Shown one piece after another: positions 32,404 to 44,950 of a stretch of DNA of 64,000 nucleotides. A model generated the notes under the pieces. The model had not been told where the DNA came from. It ran no database searches and saw only the letters and a list, made by a program, of their open reading frames with translations. The DNA is taken from the NCBI RefSeq assembly GCF_022458985.1, contig NC_061788.1, forward strand, positions 778,499 through 842,498, written 5' to 3'. The DNA comes from Mugil cephalus (Eukaryota; Chordata; Actinopteri; Mugiliformes; Mugilidae). The position numbers and the translations under genes were made by a program. Within the stretch, counting starts at the first letter, position 1, and each line of letters starts with the position of its first letter.

Positions 32404-33990
32404 TGTTAGATCCCGGAACAGGTATAACAGCTTCTCCGTTTACTATAGGGTTATGGCTTCACGTCTGCGGAGTATTACTCCAACCAAATTCAATGATAGC
32501 ACTACTCAAGCTGTAGACGGGGTAACTCGCCTGGCTTCTAACCACCCTTAGTTCTGACGTCTGCCCCGCTTCCTCACTTCCCCCGGAACCGCCAGTCAGG
32601 GAGGCTTCCCGCAGCTGGGTCCGAAGTTGAGTCCCGTCAGTTGTGGTGGCTTACCCCTAATGGATCTGTGCACTTGGTACGTGCCAGGTTATAATTTAAG
32701 GGCTAGGCTGGAAGCCCTAGGGACATAAAAATAGTTTTAAGTGGAAACGACTAGTGTGACCGATAAGAGCAAGGTGTCGGAGCTACCATTAAGATTGCCT
32801 ATAGTTTTACTGGCTTGAGTACCAGCAAAAAGGGAGAAATAATCGTCAGCAAAGACTTCTGACCTTTAGAGCCAAATTTTATTTGCAGGTTCAGCAATAG
32901 CGGTTTGCAACAGCTCAATTAATTCAATCAAAAATCAGACATTGGTTAACATAAGATATGAGTATTTAAAATCAATTAAAACCTCAATCATGTGATACCT
33001 AATCAGAAATATCTCTCTTAAGATTCTGTTCTAAAAATCAATTAATCAAAAAGAATTACTTATGATCCAAGCAGGTGAAGTAGGGGTAATGTGAAAATGT
33101 CCAAAACTGTCCAAAAATCCTTTTTAAAGTAGAGCAGGCATCGAGTGAGCCGCACGGCGGATGCGACCACACCCAAACCTAGTTCCTCTTACTGCCGCGA
33201 AAGGAGTTGGTAAAATAGGGAAGTCCTGATGAACGATGACTCTGTCCTTTGGTAAAAACCCTTAAATCCTTCACAAATGTATTCCGAATAGGTCTCCTCA
33301 ACTCCGTACAAAGTCCAAGAAGTAGTAGAAATCCAAAGTGTGATAGATAATCCAACTTCGTCTGCTAGGCAGGGGGAATCCAGACCAAACTCTTAAAAGC
33401 CAAAATAGTACTGCGAGGGAGTTGGCTCAGTCCGCATGCAGCACAGTCTGTGTCCGAGGTGAAGTTCCCGTAGTATCTTTCTGCGTTACATCCTTTATAC
33501 TCTCTGAATCGAGACACATCCTGTTTTCCACACATCCTTATGACTAAACATTCCCCCCCTTACTACTTTTATCCAATAAGGGTGTTACACTCATGACTTA
33601 TTGATTAATATTTGGACATTAGTTCTCTTTCTGTACTTTTCCACTAATCATGCTCACTTTCATGCTCTTGAACTTGTCCTGACTTGCTCTTAGGCCACAA
33701 GGTTTCAGTTCCCCTTTTACCCCCCACTGCTGGCCCTCTACATCCTGTTTATCTTATTCTGCTCATGATTTCGCAACACTTAGTTATACTGATTCAACTA
33801 TTATTCATTTTACATTCTGTGTATATCAATCACTTTACTGAAATTTAATTAATTAATTAATTAATTTAATTCAGAATCATTCCCAAATCATAGTATTATA
33901 TCTTCACATGCCATTAATTCAAGTTCCGATCATACACTTAGTACCGTGCCCTTAAGCTGTTAGTCGGCTGAGATCTCAACTCACTTGACA
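32404..33990 (-). mobile_element. Solo LTR (retrovirus-like) with ATAG target duplication
   Basis: On the plus strand it starts TGTTAGATCC and ends CACTTGACA. Read on its own (minus) strand it is TGTCAAGTG...GATCTAACA, the TG...CA form of LTRs. ATAG directly flanks both sides (32400-32403 and 33991-33994), a 4-base target duplication. On the minus strand a TATA box (TATAAAGG, about 33491-33498) precedes an AATAAA signal (32878-32883) by about 600 bases, as in an LTR. No internal retroviral genes flank it, so it is a solo LTR left by recombination. It sits within the SRCR exon cluster. Confidence 0.7.
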
Positions 33991-33994
33991 ATAG

Positions 33995-34400
33995 ACCAGG
34001 TGCTGATGTGAGGTCCAAACAAGCTCTTAGTTTTATTTTTTCTGACTCACTCCTTCCTCCGTTCTCCTTCATCCTACTTTTGTTAGAGTTCTTTACATCC
34101 AGTGTGTCTCAGTCTCTTTCTTTAAAAGGTTTAAAGGTCTCTTCTGTACTCGACCTCTATCTGGACATCAAGGTCATTTATTTCAAAGTCCAGAGTTCAT
34201 CAGTGTATGAAACTAAGAAAACCTGTTGTATCTTCACCTTCTGTTCCGTTTCCTCAGCCTTTACTTTTACATAAACGTCATAAACATAAACTTTTTTCCT
34301 TTCTTATTTTTCTGTGTCCAGAAGTAAAACGTGTCCCAGCTGAGCCGACTGGCTGATCATAGACGGTTCATGAACTGCTGCGTTGTGTTCTTGCCTGAAC
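33995..34400. other. Intergenic, no gene recognised
   Basis: An 88-codon frame (34008-34274) has no recognisable feature. Confidence 0.3.
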
Positions 34401-34404
34401 AGGT

Positions 34405-34690
34405 GAGGTCATGATGGAGGAGTAATGGTGAGACATGAGACATTTCATTAGAGCAGCTCCAGAGTGAAGACAGAGTCGACCTTCTCCCAGACAACATGTC
34501 CTTGTCCTACAGAAACAGCTGAGCCACCGTCCAGATGTTGACCACAGACCACAGCTGCTGTCTCCAGGGTCCAGTGAGTCATATCCACTGGTCTCCATTC
34601 CCCCTGGTGTCTCGCCTCCAGTCTCCTGTTACAGCAACTCTCTCATCCCGCCAACCGGACGTCTTTAGACCAGAGAGAGGTCACGTTTCT
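34405..34690 (-). pseudogene. Degraded SRCR-domain exon (copy 4)
   Basis: The minus strand contains a damaged start, then RLEARHQGEWRPVDMTHW and LETAAVVCGQHLDGGSAVSV with a one-base change of frame inside the Cys-Gly-His-Leu block and no clear C-terminal half. Recognisable as a fourth SRCR copy only by the HQGEWRPV and VVCG..L..GSAVSV words. Confidence 0.6.
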
Positions 34691-34759
34691 CCTGAAAACA
34701 TTAAAGTTCACGGTCGACTTGTGTTTTCCTTCGGCCACGACGGAGGAGGAACCCAGTGA

Positions 34760-35433
34760 ATAATGGTCACACTGTTAGACATGGCTGTACATTTACACTG
34801 AAACATCAACAGAATAATCTTTAAGCCTCCATGGGTCCAGGAACCATATGTGGTAACGTGATTCCTGGTTCCTCTCAGTGAGGTTTATTGTCATGTGGTT
34901 TTCATTGAGCCAATCAGGGAAGATCAAGGAAACACTGTCAGGTCTAATGTGGCCCCCATGAAGGGTTAATGTTGGTCCACTGTGTGAGATGTGGATCATA
35001 GACTGGTTCATGTTGCTGCATCACTTCTTGACACAGATCATCAGTGGATAGAAACCATGTGATTACAGCTCTTCTACAGATATCAGTCCTTCTGAGGACC
35101 AGTCTAAATCATACAGTAAGAACAATAACTGATTTTATTTGTCCTTCACAGCAGCAAAGGCCCCCTTACATTAAACGCCATGAGAATTAAACACACAATG
35201 AAATATAATAAAAACAGATTTAAGTAAATGAGGTTAGAGAGAAAGCAGGTCAGACCAGTCCAGTTCTTCCTCATCCAGGTCTTTATGGACTTTGCTTTGT
35301 GCTCTGGTTCTCAGTCATTGTGGAACAGGAAGGGGGTCGTCGGCCAAAGTCGTCACAGAAAGTTGGGAGCATGGAATTGACATTGACAATTGGAGTGTTT
35401 AGTGGAGACTGTTGCACTGGTGGCATCCTACAC

Positions 35434-35469
<36 letters not shown>

Positions 35470-36000
35470 AATATAACAGAAGTTTACTGTTTATTTTACA
35501 GACAGTTTCTGTATTTTTAAAATATCATTTAATAATAATAATAATTTACGAAATGACTGATTTTACACGTCGACTGTAAATTAACACGAATATGTGTGAA
35601 AACATATATTTCTGTTATTTTACACAAAAAAACAGTAGAAATACATATATTTATTGTTAAAATGTGTTCACAACTGTATCGTTATTTTACAAATATTTGT
35701 CTGTTATTTAATGGAATAAACTGTAAAATTCAACAAAACTTAAAACTTAAAAAAATCATTTAAAATTACCGAGAAATTAATAGTAAAATAACTATTTAAC
35801 ACTGTAGGCTATTGTGTGTATATATATATATATACAATGTAATACAATGTAAATCACAATGTCTTGAATTATTTCACAGTATGTTTGAACAAAACACGTG
35901 TAATCAGGAGACATTTTACTGCTGCAACGTCTCCCTGCACAAACACAAAAGACAAAAACGTGAAGACGACAAGAAGAAGAAGAAAAAGAAGAAGACATGC
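34760..36000. other. Intergenic, simple repeats and possible MITE
   Basis: Poly(A) at 35437-35468. The TA run at 35819-35834 and many 'ttttacag/ctgtaaa' words between 35428 and 35805 suggest a degenerate short DNA element bounded by 'cctacactgtaaa' and 'ttaacactgtagg'. No gene. Confidence 0.4.
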
Positions 36001-37006
36001 CATTGGCTGTTGGGACACTGAACATCCGTCTTTGACGTTACGCTTAACAATGTCAACAACCACCACGCGGCTGTTCCCGTTTGGTCACAGAAACTTGGAG
36101 CAAACAGCAGCTAATGTCGAGGCTGGAGGAAGGACGAAGGCAGAAGGCAAGTATCAAACTGAAGCTGAGTAGTATTAGCTTTATTTACCACCATGCCTCT
36201 GACTTTACTCAGTCGACAAAAGCGCTAGCATGTTGTCAATTGAAATGTTAGCTAACTATGATGACAAAAGTATGGCCGGCGGCGGCGTCTGCCAGTGTTA
36301 GTCATAGATATATATCTATGAGTGTTAGTAGTCAGCCAGACCAACCACTTTTTATGTTATTTACACTAACTTTAACCCTCTTCTACATTTTCACTAATTT
36401 TTTGGCCATAACTTTTACTGCGTGTCTTGAAATGGCATGATTTCTGGCTAGGATAGGAAGCTGTAAATTGGTAACTCAACTATTTATTTATTTATTTTAA
36501 TATTTTCTTTCATAACTAGTTCAGTTGAATTTTATTGTTTGTTTTTTGTTTCAGAACCAGTCATTTTAATTGAATTGATTTTTGAATACTGTATTGCTGT
36601 AATAATGGTTACCTGCTACAGTTGAGTAAAAATAGGGAGAAAGGGAAATTGTAGCTGTTCTTGTTCAGCTTGGTCTCATTTTTTTATTTATTTATTTTTT
36701 GGACATGTTTTGAAAATATCAAATTATTGTTGTATACTGTTATATTACATCTAATATAGTCATATACAGCCTTTTTAAATAAAAAAAAATAATGCCATTA
36801 AAACCAACTAATAAAACCACATTTCTGTAACTTTAAGCATTATTGTTCATTTTACAATGTGAATTTGTCATCTTCATGGGTAATTTCATTATTTTATTGT
36901 AATTTTAGTTTGTAATTAAGCGTTAAAAATAACGTAAAACCATTAAATATCCATTTGATGTTTTCTAAAACAAACCTTAAATTCTTGCAATCTAACCAAA
37001 TATCTA
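36001..37006. other. Unassigned; possible 5' exon region
   Basis: 36040-36170 has locally raised GC and a 41-codon frame beginning MSTTTTRLFPFG, preceded by 'cattggctg'. This could be a promoter and first exon of something, but there is no consensus donor or downstream partner. The rest is AT-rich. Confidence 0.25.
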
Positions 37007-37095
37007 CAGTATTTTCCAGACCATAAGCCGCTACTTTTCCCACGCTTTGAACCATGCAGCTTATGCAAAGATGCGGCTTCTTCTTTTTTTGTTCT
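37007..37095 (+). repeat. Dispersed DNA-repeat fragment
   Basis: 'cagtattttccagaccataa' followed by 'gccgctacttttcccacgct' matches the opening of a repeat common in vertebrate genomes; only the first ~85 bases are recognisable. Confidence 0.55.
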
Positions 37096-39019
37096 GAAGT
37101 CAATGGAGGACAGGCTTCTCCAGGTGCCTTCTCCTCTTCCAACTGTTGAAGGTACTTTAGTATTTTGGTTTTGTATGTGTTACTTGGGTCTTATCTCTGT
37201 GTTTCGTATGTATCTTTGTTGCAGAGAAGGTTGTTCACTTTGGTGTGGTAATTTGATGTGTTCAACACCACTGAGTTGCACCAGTTTCTGCTGGTTTTAT
37301 CAACAGCTTAAACCTCAAACTTCCCTCCAGCCCCTTCGCACAGAAGAAGCTACTCAGACAGACACAGTTTCTGACTTCTGCACTATTAAAAGTACATGTT
37401 ATTTACAAATGTTGGAACTGAATTCATCTGAACAGTAAAATCCCAACACCCTACGGATGAGTTCTTAACTAATGTGAACGGCAATGACGCTCAGTTACTG
37501 TAGAACTAATGGAAATATTACAGATGATTTTCCTAGTGAAAACAGAAACAACATCAACCTGAATATTTCAAATGAATCATGAAACAAAAATTTGTACATA
37601 TTTTTGGAAACATGTCACCTTTCAGTCCTGTGATACATGAGATATTCTGACATGTTGTTGGACACTTGGGGAAGAACTGGTGACACAAGACAGTTCATTG
37701 GAAACACCATCATGTGCAAGTATAAAATGTCACTGAGTGTTTATCAAATGTCAGTTAAAGGAATGAGAAATTTTACAGTTATTCTTGAAACAGCTGCTGC
37801 TAAACAATGGAGAAAAAACTATGGACTCATATCCTTCAGAATTGGTGAAAATAATTAATTTGTCACTAATTTGTACAGAGAATCAGAGAAGATTGTTGCA
37901 TTAAAATTGTTGTGAAACTGTATGACTTATTGTGAGAGGGAAAAAAGAGAACTGTGGTCAAGACAGTCGTTATGTTTTTTGTTTTTTTATTCTGTGCATA
38001 AGATCAGATACTGTGATATGTGTGTGAGAGCAAGTACAGAAGCATGAACAGAGTTATATATATCCACATCCTGTCTGTGTGCAGCTACAGAGATAGGTTA
38101 TTGCTTAACTGTTGTTAACCAGTTCTGTGGTAAAGATGCAAACTTGTTTGTTGCATGAAGCCTTCTTCTTTTCTGAGAATTGCTGCAATGCACACAGGCT
38201 AAACGTCACATGGTTTATGTCTGCCTGCAGATGGTCTTCTCTCTGGATATTATATGCGTCTGTCCAAGAAATACATTCAACAGAAAAATGGTTGTATCTG
38301 AATGTATTCATCCCAAGTCAGAAACAAAATCAAAATGAACAACTGATAATAACTGATAATCAAAATAATCAAGAAAACAGACTTTATAATTGATCTGATT
38401 CCACCTGCATATTTCAGGCTTATTTTCTCTCCTGCAGTATATGCACCCCAACTCTTTCAATTTCGGTTAATTTCATTTCTATTGCACCTTTAATGCAAAG
38501 AGCATTTGCACCAAAGTGCTTCACCTTCAACATGTCATACAAAACATGTAAAATACAGATCAACATCAATGTGTCAACAAATGAAAAGCTATCAAAACCC
38601 AAGTGAAAACAGATCAAATGCTTTAGGTCAGATAGTACAGTTCTACAGCATTGTGTTTTCTCTTGTTGTTTTCTGGAGCAATGAAATGTTCTTACATGAA
38701 AACTGACATCATCATGACCTCATCTGTTCTTGTATAAACTGTTCAAAGAATCCTTCGCTTTATTGAATTGTAATATGCTGCATGTGCAAAGTCTAATCTT
38801 CATCCCAGAGTGGGGAAAAACAGTAAAAGCTTTCAACTATTTCAAAGTCACAGAGACTCTCAACCAAAGAACCAGATTCTATCAGAGTTTTAAACACGTC
38901 ATCTCTATTCTGAACTCAGTTCAAGAAAATCTGCAGCAACATGTTTGAATTTGATCATTTGTACCAAATAATTGTAAAACAAAGCAAAAAGAACGAGAAA
39001 CTGACAAGAGAGACAAGTG
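37096..39019. other. Upstream region of GTPase gene 2
   Basis: No gene recognised. Several 60-110 codon frames have no motif or compositional bias. Confidence 0.35.
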
Positions 39020-39076
39020 TTTCTCTGAAAACATGTGACCAAAACTCACCCCACCCATTCCACCATGATATAAAAC
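39020..39076 (+). promoter_or_regulatory. Promoter of GTPase gene 2 with GAS site and TATA box
   Basis: GAS palindrome TTCTCTGAA at 39021-39029, CATGTGACCA at 39032-39041, TATAAAAC at 39069-39076. GAS-to-TATA spacing is 48 bases, against 47 in gene 1. Surrounding bases have diverged, so the shared elements stand out. Confidence 0.7.
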
Positions 39077-39099
39077 CTCTGTGGTCTGACTCCTCTCTG

Positions 39100-39146
39100 C
39101 TCTTCTTGTCTCTTTAGCATCACAGAGCTTGAAGTGAAAACCTCAG
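39100..39146 (+). other. GTPase gene 2 exon 1 (5' UTR)
   Basis: Ends at a GTAAG donor at 39147. Shares 'gactcctctctgctctt' just upstream and 'agcatcacagagctt' within the exon with gene 1 exon 1. Start approximate; no ATG. Confidence 0.65.
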
Positions 39147-39151
39147 GTAAG

Positions 39152-40357
39152 ATGACCTTCCTCTGGTATCTTTGTACATTTTTCTCAACTTCTCTTTTGT
39201 GATTTGGTGATCATTTTGGCTGTTAGTTGTTCACTTGACATGAATTTCTGCAGGAACTCTGTTTCTTAGACTTTTTTTTTTGACAACTCTTGTCTTTGAC
39301 TTTCTCATTTCATCTATACTCCATTCTTTTAATCGACCTCTTAAACAACTTTAAACCTGCTCAAAACAATAAAAATTTGTCCGTCTGATTATATTAAGAA
39401 TTAATTGTTTTTTCCAAAAAACACAAAAAATAAATTATTTAGAGAATAGAATAGAATGTGTACTGTGTAAAAAAGATAAATAATTTGACAAAACATTTAA
39501 CAAATATGCTAATTAACGCTGCCATTCAGCGGAAATAGACTGCCAAAAAAAAGCTTCATTCTGACCAGTGTTCTGGTGGCACCGTCACTGCACCGCAGTC
39601 AGAGGTTACTCTTTCCGTGCTGTCCGTCATGCCCTACATGCCTTTGATTCAGCAAAAAACGTTGAAAGAACGATTTTTGACTGAAATTCAGACTTTCATC
39701 AATGCGCACGGCGACTCCTTCCTGTTCCAAACCACAATCAGCAGCGGTAAACTATAAAACTGGCAGCAGATGTAACCGACTCTTTGCTAAATTCGTTAGC
39801 AATCAACGTGCTCCTTAAAAAGCGCATTTGTTTTGATTCAGTAGTGCCGTGCTGTCCGTTGCAATCCAAATCATCTTAAAGCTAATGCCCCTGTATCTGG
39901 ACAGAAATGTCTCCTCAGGGGTTCACCAGCTCTGAACAAGGCACTGCACTGCATGCACCTGCATGAAGCTTTTATTTTGGTAGTCTACTTCCGTTGAACG
40001 GCAGCGTCAATTAGCATATTGCTGAATATTTAGTTTTTCCAAGCGCTACATTTAACATTTATATTTAGCATTTATATTTAATATTTAGATTTAGTATTTA
40101 GATTTAACGTTTACTAAATGTGTTTAAAAAAAAAAGTCACTCCTCATTTTTTATTGTTTTGGAGCTAAATGTGGGAAAAGTTGCGTGTTCATTTTACCAT
40201 GCGCAGCTTTCCAAACGGTGCCCCCTATACTCTGACCTGTACATTATGTGTATACTCATTATGTGATTTGGTACCTCAAGTGTTAGAATCTGTCTGGAAC
40301 ATCTTTTGATTTCCTTTCATTGAATGAAAATATAGCTTTGGCCTTGTTTTCATTTAG
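39152..40357. other. Intron 1 of GTPase gene 2
   Basis: About 1.2 kb, ending in 'cttgttttcatttag'. It contains an inverted pair of blocks around 39520-39610 and 39960-40020 ('ctaattaacgctgccattcagcgg' style words and their reverse complement), probably a short palindromic DNA element. No gene. Confidence 0.45.
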
Positions 40358-40416
40358 AGATCAGACTGCACTGACTCTTCACTGTGTGGAGCTGTTTCAG
40401 ACATCACCATGGCACA
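40358..40416 (+). other. GTPase gene 2 exon 2 with start codon
   Basis: After 'catttag', the exon ends ATG GCA CA followed by GTGAGT. The start at 40409 has A at -3 and G at +4, an ideal Kozak context. The two leftover bases CA join T at 48946 to make His3 of gene 2, and would equally join A at 53133 to make Gln3 of gene 3. Confidence 0.65.
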
Positions 40417-40919
40417 GTGAGTAAAATATGAACAATTACAACACAAATCTGGATGTTTCATTGACTCAGCTTGTCACATTCATATAATAAACTGAAAACC
40501 TCACACATACAAGTACAGTCCTTTAACACTCTCCTAAACTGACTTAATATATGTCACACATACTGGAGCCAGATGATTTCAGTCCAAGTATCAGATCATT
40601 TGTTAAACACGAGCCAACAGACACGTTTACAGACTTTTAAGTCAAGAAATATATTTTTCCCTTGGACTGCATTTTTCATGTTTTATAGAGGAAAACCTCT
40701 TCTACCTGTAGCAGACTGAATATCAGCATATATGGTTTTACAAAGCTCATGCTGTAGAACTGAATCAGTCAGCTTCAGGTAGAAGGAGTAAGTACTTGTG
40801 GACACAGCAACAGTGGCAGAAAATTTTTTTGGGACACCCTTAAAATTCGAGCAATAAGAACCACAATATTCCAGTTAACCTGTGTGAAAATTTAATGAAG
40901 ACATAATAATAGATATATT

Positions 40920-41705
40920 AAAAAAGTAAAGCAAGCCACAGATGAGCAGTCTCTGGAAAATAGACAAGGCGTCAAAATGCTAGCCAAACTGAACAACATG
41001 CTAACAACGCACTGCTAACCCTGGTGGATATGGAGAAAGTTCTAAAGTCAATGGAGGACATTTTAGGCAAACTTTCTGACGAACTCTTAGCGGACTGAGC
41101 AACTATTGACCGGCAATCCAACATGAAAACTTGACGCAACGATATGGAGGTTAAATTGACAACCCTGGAATCCATCTGTTAGCCCTTTCCACAGAAAACA
41201 AGGGGCTCAAGCTTAAGACGGTCAACCTGGAGAATAAAAAGGTCGAGGTGAAATAACGTCCGTATAACTGGCTTACCTGAGAAAGTTGAGGGTGTGCAAC
41301 CAACGATGTTTCTTAAAGAAACGCTTGGCACAGATTCCTTTTCCATTCCAGCATCTATTGGCCGGACCCACAGAATCACCATTCCTTGTAATAGTCAGGA
41401 CGACCCTGTACATCCACTCATCACACAGATCCATCACTACCAGACCAAGGAGTGGATCCTGAAGCTAGCCAGGGAGGCTGGCTCTTTCTCCTTCCGCGAA
41501 TCCAAAATACACATCTACAGCAGCCTACTTCACAGTTAAATCTCAGCTGAGAAACGCCGGACTCGGGTATAGGACGCTCTTTCCTAGCAAGCTTCAAGTT
41601 ACCAACACGAATGGACAGAAACTGGTTGTCTTCTCGCCCGAAGAAGTTTCCTCCTTTCCCCAACACAAGCAACCAGGCACGTCTCCCACATCTGTCTTGT
41701 GAAGT
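40920..41705 (+). mobile_element. L1-like LINE ORF1 fragment
   Basis: Plus-strand pieces of an L1 ORF1 nucleic-acid chaperone in broken frames: a coiled-coil part with LEKVLKSMEDILGKL-like heptads, then a clean frame 41294-41539 with VQPTMFLKETLG, RTHRITIP and EWILKLAREAGSFSFRESKIHIY (RRM and C-terminal domain), then KVTNT..QKLVVFSPEE. Dead fragment inside the gene 2 intron. Confidence 0.75.
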
Positions 41706-42245
41706 AATGACTGTGTGAAAACTGCTTGGGTGCAGCCATGTTTAAAGGTATTTAGTAATTTCTATTTTGCACTTTGCTTATATATGGTGAAGACTACATA
41801 CATCTAACAATATGTTATAAGTAAAATTAAACTCAGGACACAGTTTTGTCACAGACATTTGTAAGACCATGCTGTTAATTACAGGCTGTTATCCCCTTTC
41901 ATATGATAGATGCACTTTCTGACACACAGACATGCAGCCATACAAGTGCTGCATGGACACCAACACATGTACTTAACACACTGTGTGTTTCATGTTTTTA
42001 CATATAACATTTCTGTTGCCACTGTTTTGTTTGAGATATATATGCAAGCCCACCGATAGGGGGGGACAAGCGGGTCTGTTGTCCCGGGCCCAGGGTAGGT
42101 GTGAGGGGCAGAACTGGGCCCTCATTAAATTAAGGAGTAATTAAAAAATAATAACAATAATTAAAATAGGCCTATTTGTGGAGAAAGTATGTACTATTTG
42201 AGTTACATAAAAGCTTTTTATTTGTTTTCTTCCTAATTGTCCTTG
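41706..42245. other. Intron sequence, no gene recognised
   Basis: Nothing recognised; the N-terminal endonuclease region expected after an L1 ORF1 is not visible. Confidence 0.35.
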
Positions 42246-43660
42246 AAATAGTGGATCAAGATAATTTCTTTAACAAGCTATTTTCTATCATATCCAATGA
42301 TAATAATTACAATTTGATAATAGGGGCTCACTTTAACTATGTACTTAACAGTGTCTTCGACAGATCATCAACACTGCACCAAGTCTGCAAAAGTTATTAA
42401 TGATTTCATTGCACAGAATGACATTTCAGATATTTGGAGATTTAAATTTAATACCAATTCTATTTTCATTCTCCTTCTTCTCCAATGCTACCACATGAGA
42501 TCGCTAGGAAATTGGGAGAACTTCACACATATACAGTTCTGAATGTGACGACAACCTTTCACAACTTAACCACTTTCTTAATAAACTCGCTTTCCCCTCT
42601 GTTCCAGTTGAACAAAACTCTTTATTGGGAGGTGAGATCTCCAACATAGAGATCCTACAAGCCATCAAGTCTTTAAAATGCAACAAAACACCTGGTCCTG
42701 ATGGATTTACTTCCAATTTTTATTTAAAAAAAAAAATGCATTTGAACTATGTCCAATGCTTTGAGCCATGCTTAATGAATATCATGATGTCTCCCTCCAA
42801 CTTTACGAATGGGTGCAATAGCACTCCTACAAAAGGGGGTAAAGATCCAGTCCAATGTGCCTCCAATTTCTTCACTGAATATGGATTATAAAATTTTATC
42901 CAAGATTCTAGAAATTTGTTTTTCAGAATTCTTTCATTGCCTGGATAAAACTTCTCTATTCTCACCCTCTAACAGCAATCATTACCAACCAACAGCAATA
43001 TGAGTATTTTTTTCTTGGCAGAGCCACACCTCAGGGCTGTAGCCTACCCCCTCTACTTTTCGCCAATGCCATGGAGCCTCTGGCTATCGCTTTAAGACAA
43101 CAGTATAGAACGAGGGGGTCTTACACACAAAAAGTCTCTATGTACAGATGATATTATCTTATACATCTCAGATCCATTAAAGTCTGTTCCCATCATTCTT
43201 AACACTATGGCTTATTTTGGGATTGTTTCAGGATACAAAATCAATTTTGAGAAAAGTGAAATATTTCTTGTAAAAAAAAAAAAAAAAAAAGACATGATTA
43301 GATGGATGAACCTTCCTCTTTCCATAGCAGGCCAAATTAATCTTACTAAAATCATTGTGATTCCAAAATTCATTTACCCTTTTCAATAAAAAAATATCAT
43401 GTTATTCTGCTTTGAATTATATTTTATTCAAAGCAGAATAACATGTTATCATTTATTTGGAACGGTAAACCACATAGAATCAAAAGAAGTGCCCTTCAAA
43501 GACCCAAAGAGCTTGCTTGCCTGGTCCTACCCTATTGGCCATGCAATATTAAAGTTATGTTAAATTGGATTGAAAGAGACCAGCATGGTAGAGGCCTGGG
43601 TGTAAATGGTATTCACTATGGCAATCATACAGGCATCTCGTTGGGTAGTGATAGGTGAGA
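42246..43660 (+). mobile_element. L1-like LINE ORF2 fragments
   Basis: In order on the plus strand: endonuclease remnant with FNYVLN..FDRSS and KVINDFIAQNDISDIWRF (42330-42450); reverse-transcriptase start with EISNIEILQAIKSLKCNKTPGPDGF (42630-42710); a Gln-Gly-Cys..PLLFA..MEPLA block (43030-43090); a damaged FADD-type box near 43145; FGIVSGYKINFEKSE (43213-43257) and the post-polymerase LSFIWNGKPHRIKRSALQRPKE (43446-43510). A poly-A insertion at 43271-43289 and several stops show it is dead. It continues the ORF1 piece at 40920. Confidence 0.8.
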
Positions 43661-43879
43661 GGACCAAAAATTGCCTGCGACTTCTGCCAGTTAGAGCCTA
43701 TATTGGCAACATGACCACCATTACAACAACAAAGCCTTTCACCAAACGCTGTAAACTCCAGGAAAATGTCCCAGTGGGCACAAATAAAGTTCAAAGCAAG
43801 CAAATCACACAGCATTTCTGTCGTCAAAGGCCAACTAAAAGGAGAGCGCTTCCATATCAGCTGCAGATTAGAATCTAAT

Positions 43880-44260
43880 CTGCACTCCCAGGGAAACTGA
43901 AGCTATGGTGCCTCCAGTTCGGGCTACTATCCAGACTACTGTGGCCGTTGACCATGTATGAGGTCTCGCTTACCCATTCTAACTGGCTGGAAAGCCTGGT
44001 GAACGCCTATGTGAGAAAGTGACCTGGACTCCTCAGATGCCTCAGCAGCGTCGGACTCTACGGCGACGGAGCCCTGTCACTACCAATTTCTAGCCTGGTT
44101 GAAGAGTTCAAGTGTACCAAGGTGAGGCGGGACATGTCCCTCACTGAATCCCGGAACCCTGTAGTGACTGTTACTACTCCAACCCTAGCAACAGGGAAGA
44201 CGTGCAACAGGGAACTCCAGCTGAAGCTGTGTTACAGGACAAATCTGCCCTCCTCCATCA
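43880..44260 (+). mobile_element. RLE-type LINE fragment
   Basis: The plus strand reads LPGKLKLWCLQFGLLSRL, WPLTMYEVSLTHSNWLES and GLYGDGALSLPISSLVEEFK.TKVR.DMSL, a conserved post-polymerase segment of fish LINEs with a restriction-like endonuclease. In an intact element it would precede the part seen at 15616-16044. One or more stops interrupt it. Confidence 0.55.
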
Positions 44261-44654
44261 TGAAGTAGTGGACTTCTTAGTTTAGTTTGCGCTTGAAGAC
44301 TTGATTCTTAACCCTTATGCCCTCCTCGAATTTACTGCTCTCTGGACTCCTTTGTGGCAAAAATGTACACGCATAAAGAAATTTCAACAATTTTCATGAT
44401 TTTAAAGCTTTAAAGTCAGTCTGAAAATACCAAGTTTTAAATAATTCATTTTTTGTCCAAAAAAGACAAAAACAGAATTATTTTCCGTAAAATAAACAGT
44501 AGGATGATGGGACTTTGGTGGCAATCAGAGTCTTGGATTTGTCAAACATTAGAAATAAAATTCTTTTGATTGCATCATTATTTTTTATGTAGTGTGAGAT
44601 TCTCCCTCTGACTCCTTCATGGCCAAAAATGCCCCATTGACTTCCATTATAACT

Positions 44655-44683
44655 ACTTTTTTTTTTTTTTTTTTTTTTTTTTA
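44655..44683. repeat. Poly(T) tract
   Basis: Homopolymer T of about 28 bases, possibly the tail of a minus-strand retrocopy. Confidence 0.85.
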
Positions 44684-44864
44684 TCTGGCTGCCATTCCAG
44701 TATAAACCCATGATTCTGTGATGTTAACGTCTCATTTAGAAGAAATTTTGTGATATTTGACATTTTTACTATATTTGATCAGATTCAGTCATTTTCTCAT
44801 TGTAGGTCGATGCATGAAATTGTAAATTTATTATAATGGAGCCACATGACTACCAGGGGCCCCA

Positions 44865-44865
<1 letters not shown>

Positions 44866-44912
<47 letters not shown>

Positions 44913-44950
44913 TGTGTGTGTGTGTGTGTGTGTGCGTGTGTGTGTGTGTT
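44866..44950. repeat. (GT)n microsatellite
   Basis: About 85 bases of GT with a few G interruptions. Confidence 0.95.

Noticed and set aside
36052..36172. Small gene starting MSTTTTRLFPFG
   Set aside because: No homology recognised, no consensus splice donor and no conserved partner; kept only as an unassigned region.
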